64,000 nt of DNA from Schizochytrium sp. TIO01 (Eukaryota > Sar > Bigyra > Thraustochytrida > Thraustochytriidae). Position 1 is the first letter of the stretch, and each line of letters opens with the position of its first letter. Where the stretch lies: contig SMSO01000031.1 in assembly GCA_004764695.1 (NCBI GenBank), forward strand, positions 7,311,261-7,375,260, written 5' to 3'. Made by a program: the position numbers and the translations under genes. Under the pieces are notes generated by a model. It was given only the letters and a program-made list of their open reading frames with translations. It did not search any database and was not told where the DNA came from. This document shows positions 34,901 to 40,100 of the stretch, in pieces.

Positions 34901-35078
34901 TTCTGGAGGTGGAGAACCTCGCTTGATTCGGCCTAGTCTTCGCAATGGCCAGTCACCTGCTCCTCCGATTACTCTTACACAACTGATTTCTGGTGCAACT
35001 AACATGGACGAGGATCCGTTTGGCGAGTATATTGATAACTCTGGTGATATTCAACGTGGTACCCATCCGAGACGATGA
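13995..35078 (+). CDS. Giant HECT E3 ubiquitin ligase (about 7,027 aa, single exon)
   Basis: The ATG at 13995 is the first in frame after TAG 13944-13946. Domains by approximate residue: MIB/HERC2-like 509-572; SPRY 785-920; CUB-like beta sandwich 1775-1883; LamG-like 2802-2940; SH3/KOW-like 2986-3020; DOC/APC10-like 3515-3630; SPRY 3815-3990; two Tudor-like repeats 4355-4467 (DIVRARF...YDDGD, DIVQARF...YDDGD); beta sandwich 4497-4648; Cys-rich, probably zinc-binding, 5587-5660 (CDRCMKNHVPCADC); MIB/HERC2-like 5873-5932; SPRY 6020-6145; HECT about 6465-6850. The HECT motif YAHTCYFSLDLPSY places the catalytic Cys at residue 6818 (nt 34446-34448). The enzyme should accept ubiquitin from an E2 onto this Cys and transfer it to substrates. 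DOC, MIB and SPRY modules recall HERC1/HERC2, but no RCC1 propeller was recognised. About 170 acidic, Pro-rich residues follow the HECT fold. Substrates are unknown. Confidence 0.93.
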   Translation: MSTSQRTAMPDLDLVRALLEGSLLPYLDDAVLGKLDPKDWARPDSASQQFSSFKAGNSNNNSNSVEAKNVASNSIEEANKENLRDGRNQSFRSSHGDINVLTGSPIATLNSSSAAAADTARKTALSNILLADEAELGSNNTIVNEIPELRLPSQAHPSEANVARLLLTNTIQASLVQVREYLQGCKSLTSIYAAQQASQNVGAGHGGEPANTTERGRALQLLRMVYGRECEEDSTFADSYIEVAEREGRLGELVQSLLGETQVSRKLAPAQQHPGGLDAGSNAFTVMAMMEMQMSTLEHAFLGSDANAGQRLVKSTCSHLMELFAGMPLGVLSKMASWEHETFDALGQKLMDLAQGQLGKLDDESVASTLDMVDMFLLAMSLQRSSLDGVIATLRRIMDRSEKPLADFDEVLDRLLQRLSVANLYCPIDTESMRSDALPTWLQKEENRTPYETHVRWSSFNAGDSNSKSARNNSELLATSGYEQHLDVPVDEERETKSGDPNSQSSSRPLRIGDYVRLADDAVPNAALAHGERGRICFDNPTSATPFRVYGPRGDPGVWFSSQSLVPAKMDAREDELRGNVSQIDVEIDEEKAATNRESCEGQAFPWKRKSRDALSVSHDGRFLYICGESIGGIARVGSGAAGLGSTATLAGHVYAHFPLNWESMGRLNENPSAQLGWTTELADDKLLIVSRRRGSAWVEVQYLQASTLSRLASPGLTQSLRFRLTDVREAIREQFVGVRGADMLSCEAVTTPSGVDVVRIQLNKHSDSDGSQTPSPIYGTPVSSSIAWMGSGSAWITGSGCWYFEVTLRRAGLISVGWATPAFFNEHAEDNLAAAWTMQLGNGTVTDEHGISRSWGEPCKEGDIIGCTLDTSEVATGGTVRIMFSKNGSWAYPFGTAFTVDGPVLYARPVIILGADPSQITSVRRSDSAAGISSNVDATGNTHSNQLGSKNEMRSEPCVDVCIGSLKESEGEPALGRGRLRYAPASSSPWRPVAWSAGSSLMDEHLGDELDTYEEEDDDDDALTDERGDSISRASSPENPRHSFGTSESKVDANYKSPGLYSASQFTSSGSGLPGTDPSTSSWPEHAAVLPPLTSDGRWVYCVERSAPLLPGAMQAAGLYIRAFDPAKSMELARTWRVDQVSNLENFPTFERVSSWSLFTNGDDLVIVDEFKNENSFSQGTSSGYTRRCAIVPIATIHSVSPSSPLSQSKSTTNDKTFDDCWNRDNWPGGVDAKVRILPVVNDVVSARDAYSFSRTHSLVWVWNGAHNLCRAYDIQGFPSFDRSSWEVLNVSDRHSRRQLCVQVLTAIARVGAPFTRLRSSRGIFQATMKDLLQDREKEAMSSPVDPSKNAFIMHDEVTLEYILDILRLLLQTIRAEGVDNKTDVVSRAGVDACLRIILANSTDLPLDIDPTLTQNISETCLSLLKEESNGNIRSVQEIAVDFFAQALPIIFPTLQKKVQFIQQELSTISVEALRSKRALARLYCIVIQSMTANLLLLPFEKQIVESAGVLPRILNIVEKLSFDQLGELMKLNLSSQSCSVENDSLAHLCDASNGLLVSLLNSGLCDASVKPSSIASSSLVQIIDIFSVVLEKCSAILSSACDAACSIQTNVVDVETRSTHFATLSKIVQHSLVGRVFPIVCGWLEFLFRSPTTRTSVASALLSNDHLLGSMTHFVGLVVQFSSALASEGASLTGKSQTSAPLVQQQKSGPRKLGLQRRSSTIVMAAAIAAQQASASKEKPWTYAWSRTIPVTLVYESDHEYSNNTSERRTIEVPGAKSLKIVFDERTSTEENRDFLRFLRIPDGGRPEDAFRGSSLESCPEHLRYGEERYSGSHAWPGVNGVPPLVIPGNKCVMTFISDSSDVDWGYRFKVIAEVSEVRRVTARPWIDHLAGMSRDLVSSLIGGMVGSSTTLSTEEMRNLRWVQNPILSGGLVDPAGMASVAIPNPCPTPSRKADLPPMVPRKMTSDTTDRKSLPNKQVESKQSGNSAENSEDHSGGLWKRRGANGRTSNNSQGPTLSSSLSNPKLPLRSRARTHSSTRLRLHSLSEDDRNKVSNMLIEMMSPEFPPPNLGGALFQALRSQRVPLDQGFFTHRAAAALGAALIRVNGLEREALRVAKAHLNAPQNNEPPSARLLKVWSAAQYIRSWADQLVVNGQVQHHVEASLPDGSPLRAKLLDKISRANEYDDAEEPLYEAICEIVSERARFLIMDVAPPTSRMISLRSACRDAARARWHRLRRHFCPRTQRMLQEKKRWDVLLGALRALSSLRSMVDRHRSAAQKMAISLTRTRSSTLTRPSSYESDLGRERAGSRDRSISRDRSLSRDMPADSAIEDAAPSRAQPILRLGRGASGTLALESPLNTPPHLLSARSASSTNSASSAKSSHFNFHAPFRRRERVSGGLRRNSIVEVDGDVDMFVQEHDQSLSDSVNTFLQAAVPVDADALRAVLAQRNERALMRTAGFDFINNLTALARTEMRHRDGKLLFDTVLSSTTRALRGMDNTHHLTVESGKRILTALRSEEKENIALIATEAAVLTASSVRHLNPEIAQSLIHDAEQYEVVEKHQQLENEARVNTGQASIIPRGLTESHFMTDLPGCSLSLRESVTRSFLSFLRSINVLLQLSLRQQNSVALALRGERKVEDDLELTSWHKRNLQALLTQIMSQIQQYIHVVSLDYVEGDFDLLAESDIVTGLRSVLFHDFKDVYDVEVVRSVADKCFELLLRRCICETGQEAEETLRFTSGNSLQQSLLDVLVALLENSLMQTVRGMISHEPQGILNSLLDNTQDVAITDADEDHSSLEKSSIILRGEDFNIVADRVDLDSRVSTINFRLHFSDKKAGHFRAGRLFSIGNPQVEVDAISATTSQYIAGPPDDQMHVARFAFLEVGLDAERRLVVTVGDLVGVAVTTVSEFALPDSMDCEISVVLRECSSIEMHIVSSSFVGEKCQDNESRIYTVEEFYGVLLEVGQLPINMRHEYLLSNEVQPGMWVRILRGAFSGYTGFVLGLTAQTACVCIDFRRLHSDEADAMDMDVGLYPIAVPLTALLCVAYQARSLHRGITASALQAIMSSLPDISDATKRRQVHMILETLGLDEEMVDYGLRLFDAGLGEANPVHQDNLQAYALQAPLYIGGCPEWGRGVRRGVARGVIIQDLHFDRSSAFLPKTSRALPPTSSTSTSVADAPLPSATEGGVILYFPLSLLSEWNEDETSADDHDGDDADAGDDSNVGGGVGFDELVAALHFVENPQGLFPEESRNEQSIVRALEVLSLAYAACASPVGRARLTAPYALTLLLRTCISDSAALPLRIASTRVLAALLVEVPPLAASKYALGLADEFGLSNSVKEREGSEGNLLLTIIMHSIGGALHLASGRIGLQRTGFEARAMAMQLVELVHGLCAAETWAQTVAAWVAAALDRYADTMSTIHGTCLIEVMGALAVIGGVFESPRIGGRSIAASSNGLLSRNEVVVLGKVPQTVAPISLIAAKHYPKRKSHRPVDITARMKVQVSTGHPSGSVGNAQYLLDSSPNYWESNGYTPHWVQMVCPSGYTFHTIGIYTNESFENYSPEKVEVRLGPTPESLRTVRILKLQLSTKWVDLVQESDVRKSDRVFRLEITSNHAGGCDSRIQQLRVLARHQVEENTNSFEALDQQYHVRPVYGSEASPEDEETKKANRDSDRASFSQSFEQGLPGYPGGIGFQGGNESGSVYVENASRLEPIPLIPPSSLLTAFHGDLVKGLQRILAGEPSNLVHSDVRARAAKSVSMLLENQALVEQLGEALMPQLLQEVRARTKRQVMTCVPVRWALSEVVAQHSRLSVDENEIAGQARIAFANAGKLHRAVAVDMSPMVSGKHSWEVTLDVDIKDDETAMFGITSLAHLGSEMGAQNSGAVVENILKPSADFWMIQAYNGHRIHEGVSMQWEGAQDARVHPGDTIRFLLDMDMGTLSVAVNDKPLTRVFYGIDKRATWGVYPCVASYGNRSEVLMTMRNMCTTTGHGNSVAVPQRHIFLHGSDANLEIRAARISELLVEGVALVSDYENAARSPPQASSSKSRSNDQEQTEPVLDLTSFESDSSLDLHDIGFEGGSFDTSSTQRERSASAREAMGGSAGLQSSGLSASQQMIQKINVLYEIADSSAEEDMSQPSPLTIGSVKRDHEVQILAMAILSDARFVTTGLWLGAVAREVLECLYDRYCNRALEKLVVDWSLCTSRPLPQYLLQGSSLQRTINLVFRSTAGDQGDARAVDAIMSWSSGADESRVKDSLLSACTTVFTAVGHELSLGVQADRERLKMESQAREAEDRDAVTALAQVREARRPASGSHGSSSSMQSGSRREGVATPAPAISTSNALNPPRVRALSTTGPLEVGDIVRARFMGGPNWFSGYIANVYPDGTYAIDYDDGDKETHVPRNMIAPLSLQEDSPFAVGDIVQARFCRGSKWYRGRIARTYEGGQYDILYDDGDLDRRLEGSYVRAVERVVQESSESTAPNQDDEPPPADATLDERPGQYVLIADRYRGDIPASGKPDSAQVSIINSPSTADGYIRTVKLRLAEPPAGGFGSWDVIVFERAGDTSTFFVVGGTPTQPTCGTIHFDPHSTDIQTVPVDGTVYISQGQYLGVINRRGRLNVAYTPGKKKIEESWALKPVEVFYLMPKSVPEPFEGGPHRTRLWHGRAGWCATMQIANAPEHEGKSRYLRQNAEDIFAMRTESGIRVQESVRQACWLLTVLVRENIVPAMQILNSPSFLHSLRRVCDHGIFCIDGDSGKLEEISSPVYEAWLPVINLISLLCNAAVSPAVTTSALSGQTLPRSKAEALILLQAVLETKVNEMNEQRQRRLRDLVKTRALLTSSNAADATAASTSPGNASSTPAPAASVATTATFGAALPGPTASPRGYLEAMEARGGGPESTAEGNLAEGANDLAVNGVQYSSWRSGVPGRRMLNESMVTSTPPAPRASSGAHSLLVNSANYRANAGNRTRMSDIGVTFAHSSPTAAQVSTTGPSALGQDDSSSGSTGASNNVGQGQDSSATKVADGLLRLEHDEKGTVAGIRFQKLLKCLVSVDDLTRKDGLDGEALLIDSPRRALKEDSSWEDHSISLKAQFSLNPSVLSFEHFHGRLCISAIREKPLQADDEAEVENIKLALRELAVGDELIAVEGQFLESLDEKTRSELTALGMAGPQNSIISSQGIDSEGRHMPSSHWDSSEDSVLDFSQPYVYNGVVFPPLEVKVELCERSDRFETELTQDVLEGVSSKSEISLTFRRRRGEFTVSQKNQLGKGISYNGIRESLEGIQGQLMSSESSGSTSSLDNAEWLDSLVTATELLKAFACQMLPPDRFLKDQFVRWCQHVKGGVVESEHPVFQDAFNFVQSSKTSLRGDLMDFMSTRSSTAVDYTKKLSRQRTHSRMSDDDISSMDGLEHSSSTASLPRVEESGVGVSSVGQSLSKGGGSKSQLEARSVGVPLSSKSGTSSHLSIPGATALNLSWDMRSCLRLGNNSSQIVVHVDGREFRGTNGLPPNLSVVSGSTLALTIEGDESSLISSSTTSNKLNDRIGLGPKRSEIAVAGLRNRAGAYIWLGTRTHFRAKFFCGRLGSEIAGWTSANGMCGPDGDHQCPDCSYFTPRNMSGLNMRPGSSRDIKLQRMPMKDLLYCDRCMKNHVPCADCRRFLAVMARTQRMTRIPYRVRGDFDSDESYTQFLNGVVVPGMPMRVSVVSARLSGTVRPGSIVEVQLIRPTGRTTVTLLGRSHPSSVRSSSSFDVSLRDLELVPVRDIGGQDLRSRGANDRTLSVSTARDASGHGDSLRRTRGLLARHPNFESILRQDPESTDDILRRLKAGLDDIGDEDDDIDDMAVGEDGTGTGARREQHRFLEVTDFLLSSEYARYMTRNCHVHDKVRCSKRYESVAEGDVGEVIRIDEGDDLPCQVLWEKLGTQYWLPWDCLSLNLVPQSRRRGAISGRDAAAAVAAALADKLKSSRTGSSGRPGARDDDETSVTFASQPMSTDSVEVFNNNRSITKATRSSGWSTQRLNCEVDEAVPRMNVYFHIDDMSGPKLLFGVVATEGFGGENNERELYTPMTEVGAWALRCDGQIFSNGVRIRSNMSNRSLKVGDIITVSVDVENSMVTFLRNDEVLSTICGVPPRVVPAISLTSTMQRVSIRRVEVGDQVKLKPIEGWGYRLNVAPIFDPSSLQSQDGASTRSSTSSIVRSMDGQFKEYILRQHKWTRRQDEALVSYVNETVARSDMDLSELLKISWDELYALSPLDVQELASDGELGEGSTLELDDLPSVAEAESLEFGTDNNMQHQGEGFPPPPMVRRGASFTLLESNSYEHTTPIEDVQRHLFTQTSRSSLEPLNARKKKKRPVSVELLGLVRDRASIIGGLHQNQTDGTAGGRVQISLGDDVRMDQDRLRETLLDIAQRFELVRSLNRAVHEALGLLDLSAWRDIVSTAAHLSECSGILFDKFKVPLWLDAISSTKAEDIHKFDVVLDFGKAMSKRHLADVHGRHTVFAQAFRVMHPMPAKTLRAHGKLYKCVMRGMASHDDGGPYRQSFSEYCKELQTLPGVGLLLPCSNRANEIRVNRDRWLPNPAATSPVQISMFEFLGKLMGIAIRNRELLDLRLPSLVWKPLVNQVPTIDDLRAVDVLTVTNTDPDCADPSALLAQQPMYYTVITLDGREVELVPNGRFLQVTPDNYRDWAQRVLDFKVHEFDTQVEAIRRGLGTIVPQRLLMLFRWEELELMVCGQPKIDINLLKRMTVYSDCSENDAHIQYFWEVLNDFSDEQRSDYLKFVWGRARLPMDRESWDQPHKISSFYPPRAAYGRPEMRPDDMLPYAHTCYFSLDLPSYSSKEVMRRKLLYAVQCTEIDGDQTTTGRMSLRLGFEIDDDDDDDAAEDSFGQDVYDDVEDAAASGGGQLPASPPPPPPPIDVDVSGSFNRGTGDTIVSPSGVPLRPLPLDTIAESIAGYARRRVTPLETSVGDANESGHLSGSGGGEPRLIRPSLRNGQSPAPPITLTQLISGATNMDEDPFGEYIDNSGDIQRGTHPRR

Positions 35079-35631
35079 TAGCAAAAACAAAATGAAGACA
35101 AGATGGCTAAATCTAATTTTAATTCATAACTGAAAAATTATCTCTAGTATATATTCAAGTGTCTCGCCCCGCGGATCTGTTGTAACAAACAATTCTTAAG
35201 ATAGCACTCCAAATTCATCCGGATCTGAAGATGGTATCCATGCGAGATTTAACGTACTCATCATACTGCGTTTAGTTGTGAACAAACTCAGAAGTCTATA
35301 TTATCCTAGCTTAATAACTCGATATTGTAAAAAACATATCAAATGTGATGACAGAATAAGATTTTAGTTTCCTTCGTAATGATACTTCGCGGAGAGCATC
35401 TGGTAATAATTTAACTCATTCAACTTTACAAGTGGGATCATATACTTCATTCTGTTTTGATGGCAAGGATATTTACTTCATTTATACCAAAATGTCAAGG
35501 GTGCTCGTTTCACATAAAGTGTAAATCTCCACAAATACCAATTACTTATCTTTGTAAAAACAATAGAGTGAGCTCTTCAGTTTTGAACATATCATTTGCA
35601 TTCGCTACTAGAAAATCTAGTGGCTGTACAC
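35079..35631. other. Convergent 3' spacer
   Basis: A+T-rich 553-bp spacer between the convergent HECT (+) and GT90 (-) genes. It should hold both 3' UTRs. No gene or structured repeat was recognised. Confidence 0.6.
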
Positions 35632-37197
35632 TCAGATCCTCGTGAGCGTTGTAAACTCTTCAAAATCTCTAAAATCTTCTAAAGGGATTTCCGCCTTTTT
35701 CAAGGCGAGTGGAGTTGGGGCAACCCGTTGAGCTAGAGTGAGTGAGGCAAGGAGGCGAGCAAGATAGCAATATGTAGCCCCGGGGCGCAACCTTTTCTGG
35801 AATAGTTGGTCTGCCCGCTGGGCAATGTCGTAAGCAGCCTGATCACCTGTGGGTGTGAAAGCCCAGTCCCGAATTTCTCGCAGGTTACTCAGATCTGAGT
35901 CAGCAGGGATATAGTGCTCCCATGGGTGCAAATGGGCATAGTAAAACTCTCGATAGTGGAACTGGGAATCAATCCAAATTACTGCTGATTTCGTCGTTAG
36001 TTTTTGCGAGAGTCCCCAGCTTGCTGTATGTCCATCACAGTGCAAGATGTACTTGTAAAGGCAATACTCGTGACTTCTAACCGCTTTCTTAGTGTGGGAC
36101 GTGAAAAAGTCTCCGTAGCCAGGCACATGGTGTGGCGGTTTGCCGCCCGTAAAGCCTACATCGAACCCGGGCTCTTGAAAAAAGCCTTTGATGAGGGCTG
36201 GCCGAGGCAAATATTCATATACCAGAGGTTGGAGGGGTACACCTGTGGAGCTGCCACGCCAGAAGATCAAATCGATGCGATCGACCCAATTTCGATCGCG
36301 GTAGACATAGTTAACATCGAGTGACTTGCAGACGCGGAGAGCACGCCGTAAATTGCCATTATCTTCAACATTGCAATGTGTGGTGGCCCGGATGTATGCG
36401 TCTGTGGGCAACAGGATACCTGGGTGTGCGCTCGAGCCAGAGTATCTCGCCACTCCGGGCAAAGGTTGGAGCCATCCTGGCACGGCTGGTGAGGAGCTTG
36501 GAGCAGCCCAATCCCTAGTGTCGATACCGAAGAACACGTCGGGCACTTCACTCATACATGACAAAGCTGAAATAATGGTTCGAGTCGATTCAAAGAGCTT
36601 GTGACTCTGCACGCGGTCGCGCCCTCCACACGGCATATACCTAGGGTTTCCTTGATAAATCCACACTAAAACTGTGATGTCTTCCTTTTTACAGAGTTCG
36701 TAAAGGTACTCAATGGTGTAGGTGCTTGTTCCCATGGCCCGGAATGAGTCTTCTAACTCAGGTTCTTGAATGTCACATTCAAGTTTACATAGAAGGTCAT
36801 CAAACGTAAGTGGTTGCGAACAGTGTTGGTCTTGAGAGGCGCCCAACAAACTCGCGAGGCTCTGTGGCAATATTTGCCGCTCGGGGCATTGTGACATTAT
36901 ATCGTCAATTCGTACAGCAGCACTAATTCGTTTTGGAGCATTTAAGGGCAAAAACGAGTTCATGTTAGACTCTCGTACCCGAACAGGCTGAATCGCAGCC
37001 CTTCTAGGCAGCTCAACCTCATGCTGGCGGAATTTGCCACGGGCCTCGGGCTCAAACTCCCTGCTGTGGTCCACGCCGCGCAGCAAAAGTAATGGAAAGC
37101 CGACCACCACCACCAAGGCAGTGAGCACCAGGAGACGTTGCACCTGAAGGCTGAGTCGCCGCGTTAAAAAGGGCCCGCCCCCATTCATGAATTGCAT
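35632..37197 (-). CDS. GT90 / CAP10-family glycosyltransferase, type II membrane protein
   Basis: A 521-residue protein starting at ATG 37197. The frame extends further 5' only to a non-ATG codon, and this ATG places a transmembrane anchor sensibly. A short basic cytosolic tail is followed by a hydrophobic segment at residues 22-39, then a stem, then the CAP10 catalytic domain at about 190-500. Family signatures are LIFWRGSSTG, VGFTGG, KYILHCDGHTASWGL, IWIDSQFHYREFYY, LHPWEHYIP and an SNLREIRDW segment. GT90 enzymes include fungal Cap10 xylosyltransferases and the POGLUT O-glucosyl/xylosyltransferases. Here it is probably a Golgi or ER glycan-extending enzyme. The nucleotide sugar and acceptor cannot be predicted. 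Length and motifs are intact, so it looks functional. Confidence 0.85.
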   Translation of the reverse strand: MQFMNGGGPFLTRRLSLQVQRLLVLTALVVVVGFPLLLLRGVDHSREFEPEARGKFRQHEVELPRRAAIQPVRVRESNMNSFLPLNAPKRISAAVRIDDIMSQCPERQILPQSLASLLGASQDQHCSQPLTFDDLLCKLECDIQEPELEDSFRAMGTSTYTIEYLYELCKKEDITVLVWIYQGNPRYMPCGGRDRVQSHKLFESTRTIISALSCMSEVPDVFFGIDTRDWAAPSSSPAVPGWLQPLPGVARYSGSSAHPGILLPTDAYIRATTHCNVEDNGNLRRALRVCKSLDVNYVYRDRNWVDRIDLIFWRGSSTGVPLQPLVYEYLPRPALIKGFFQEPGFDVGFTGGKPPHHVPGYGDFFTSHTKKAVRSHEYCLYKYILHCDGHTASWGLSQKLTTKSAVIWIDSQFHYREFYYAHLHPWEHYIPADSDLSNLREIRDWAFTPTGDQAAYDIAQRADQLFQKRLRPGATYCYLARLLASLTLAQRVAPTPLALKKAEIPLEDFRDFEEFTTLTRI

Positions 37198-40100
37198 TTC
37201 CCAGAGCTTACCCGCAAGCTCCTGAGAACATCCACATTGAAGTCTAGGCTGAAGGTAATTGCTGCCCACTGAAGCCAATGTCGCAGAGTAGACGAATGAC
37301 TCAGCGAAACAAAGAATTTCTTAATCCTAGTTCCCATTACGAGCTCAATAGACCTTTCATTAGTAATAATTCATAAGGGGTTGAAGATTTCATTCTGCTC
37401 ACTTAGTAGTTAATAGAGACGAACAATTTTCAAGCTCCGGTGATGTTTATTTGAGGAGCTCCTTTTGTGCGCCCAGAGTATCTATACAACTTGAATGGCA
37501 TGTGCTTTGAAGAACACCCGAGCGCCTGTCACAAGCTGGCCCTTCTTGAGCAGCACAGCATTCTCGATTTCTCATTGTAGTTGTTCATCGAACTTATCGC
37601 TGCACAACTTCGATTCATTATTTATAGAAAGAGCCACGCAACTGTATGCGTCGCCGGCTGGGTAAAGCCATAAACTAGGACAACATACAAGCAATCGTAG
37701 CAAGTCAGGGACTGCGCTACCTACCAATATGGTAATGTGTTTTATAATAAATCTTTTCATGAAGTTGACCACTAGCAGAGTACACACCTTCGTCTTTGCA
37801 AGAGATGATCACTTTTAACACACCTACTATGCCTAGAAAGAATAGATGAAGGGAAGTTCACGAGGTCAGAATATAGGCTACGTTGAAGTCACAAGGGTAT
37901 CTTCACCCAAGGCGAGATGATTCATCTCCACAAACTATCAAAACTTTAGCTAATTAATGAAGAGAATTTAACTTGCCGTAGTATGCATTTGAAGTCTAAT
38001 CATAGATTATCAAAGGAATTCGTGAATGAACAATTACACGAGTATTGGACTGCTGTAAAGAAAAGTAAACAGTGCAGTATTTTTGTAGATAAGCAGTCGA
38101 TCTAACGTGTAGGCTTGCAAAACTTTTTAGACTGGAGTGAACTACTTTTTGGGGCAACACCGGCAAAGTATATTGTGTGAAGAGTTTGGGGATGTGAAAT
38201 ACAAGAACAGTGAAACGGAGTATTTGTACCTCCTTCTATTTTAGATTTTAAGGTATCATCCAACATTACCTACCTGCCTACCTAGGTACTTTAGTATGTA
38301 ATGCATTTGGAAACTTTTGAGAGACAGCTTACAGTGATTACAAGTTGAACTTTCAAATGCTACTGTCTGTCTTAGGATTTTAGTAAATAAACAAGAAAGA
38401 ATTGTACCATTTCTTCTTTTCTGTATAAACAAATCTAAAGATATCTTGTTTAAACAAAAGCAATATATAAATATACACATATTTAAAGCGCCTTATTTCT
38501 ATCGTCATATTTTAAACTAAGGAAGCCATAAGCTACTACTTTGTAATGACTTTTAATTACCATCTGTGAATGGACAGGAGAAAAGGTGTCAATGTTAAAG
38601 GTGGCGTAACTTCAGAGAGGGTTGGGAGCTTATAGTAGAGGGATATATCAATAGCATATTTCCAGATGTGAATCCAAAACCTTGGGAGCGAGTTTTATGG
38701 CTAACGGACTGTGATTTCTTTCGCTTGAGCAACAATCTAATAAAAAGTGAGACATTGTCTGTACTTAAAGAAATCCATGAACCTAGCACAGAAATAAAAA
38801 AGAAGGACAGCCTTCAGCAAAGGCAAAGCGCTGCTTGAGACAAAACATCTGAAGCATACTAAACTTCTTGAAATTTTTGACAAGAAGATAGATGATCTTT
38901 TGCAAAATTGTAGACAAGTCAGTACTGCTCTTCAACGGAAATAACTGAAAACAAGGGTTGCTATAGCAAAATTTAACGGCGATAACGAGCTCGCTGAGCG
39001 TCTTACGAGCATCCTAGCACTGCAACATCAAGATTTCTGCAGGGTGTCCTCGGAAAACCACATGAAACATTCTCAATGTCGAAGCTAAGTATACAAACTA
39101 ATGATTCACCTGCACGTGCGCCATAAGGCTGAAATATCTTATCCTTATTCTGCTCGCTTTCATTCGATTTCCCAAATGCCTTGAATTATATTTATATAAA
39201 ACACATTTAAATCTTTTTATTGACAATTCTTTTGACTTTTGTCGAGAGTGGGCTTACTGGCGATTGCCAACTTTTTTCCTTGAGTACGATGATCTATGGA
39301 ATGGTCGTAGCAATCACATTTTGTTATGATAGCGTGTACAAATTTTCTCCAAGCTTCCCTAGAAAAATATATGCAGTAGAGAGTGTTAATAACTCAAGTC
39401 GACCCAGGTTCTGCGTTTCCAGCATAACTGTCTCAAGCATTTATGTCGTGCGTTTCTACTTGAGATTTACGTGTTACAGAACTACATTTAGGAAGATCAT
39501 GATGGCAAGAATCCCAGCTTCAGTAAGAAACCAGAAGTTCTCGACATGAAAGCATCCAAGCTCGAAGTTTATCTTCGCAGGTGCTAGTCGCTACAAATGA
39601 CAGAAGGATACAATTAGTAGCTGCTTCTATTGAGTACCTTATAGATCGACAGATATCATGTGTCGTCTCTGCTTTCTCGGTCTCCGGGTCAAGAACAGCT
39701 TCACTTCGCTCATCGTCCAGCACTATCCATTGCTTAAGGTAATCAATAAGCCATACTCATAGTGTGACACTAAGTCTGAGTCTTAATTTTCCAGCGTGAT
39801 AGCTAGGTATCTATATAAAACCCTAAGGCCTAAATTCCTATATATAGTCCGGAGGAGTTGAAACTCGAGGGAGGTGTTCTTCAATGCCTTTCATGACAAT
39901 TTACTTTAAAATAGGTTTCAGAGGTCCTCTGTGCAATAGCGTATAAACATAAGGTCCATGTCATCACGGTAGCGAGTTATCTGAAGTGAAATCTGCTTTC
40001 ATTGCTCTTCATTCGCACGAAAGCTGTCCATTATCGCTCCTAGTCCTTCAAGTAATGCTCGTCCTCTTTCTAGTAGGCAGCTAGTAGTTATTTTATTACT

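Noticed and set aside
38599-39088. Possible pseudogene in the gene-poor interval
   Set aside because: The readings look protein-like but have no ATG at the start, need a frameshift and pass a stop. Open stretches of this length are expected several times in 6.7 kb. Kept only as a low-weight remark.
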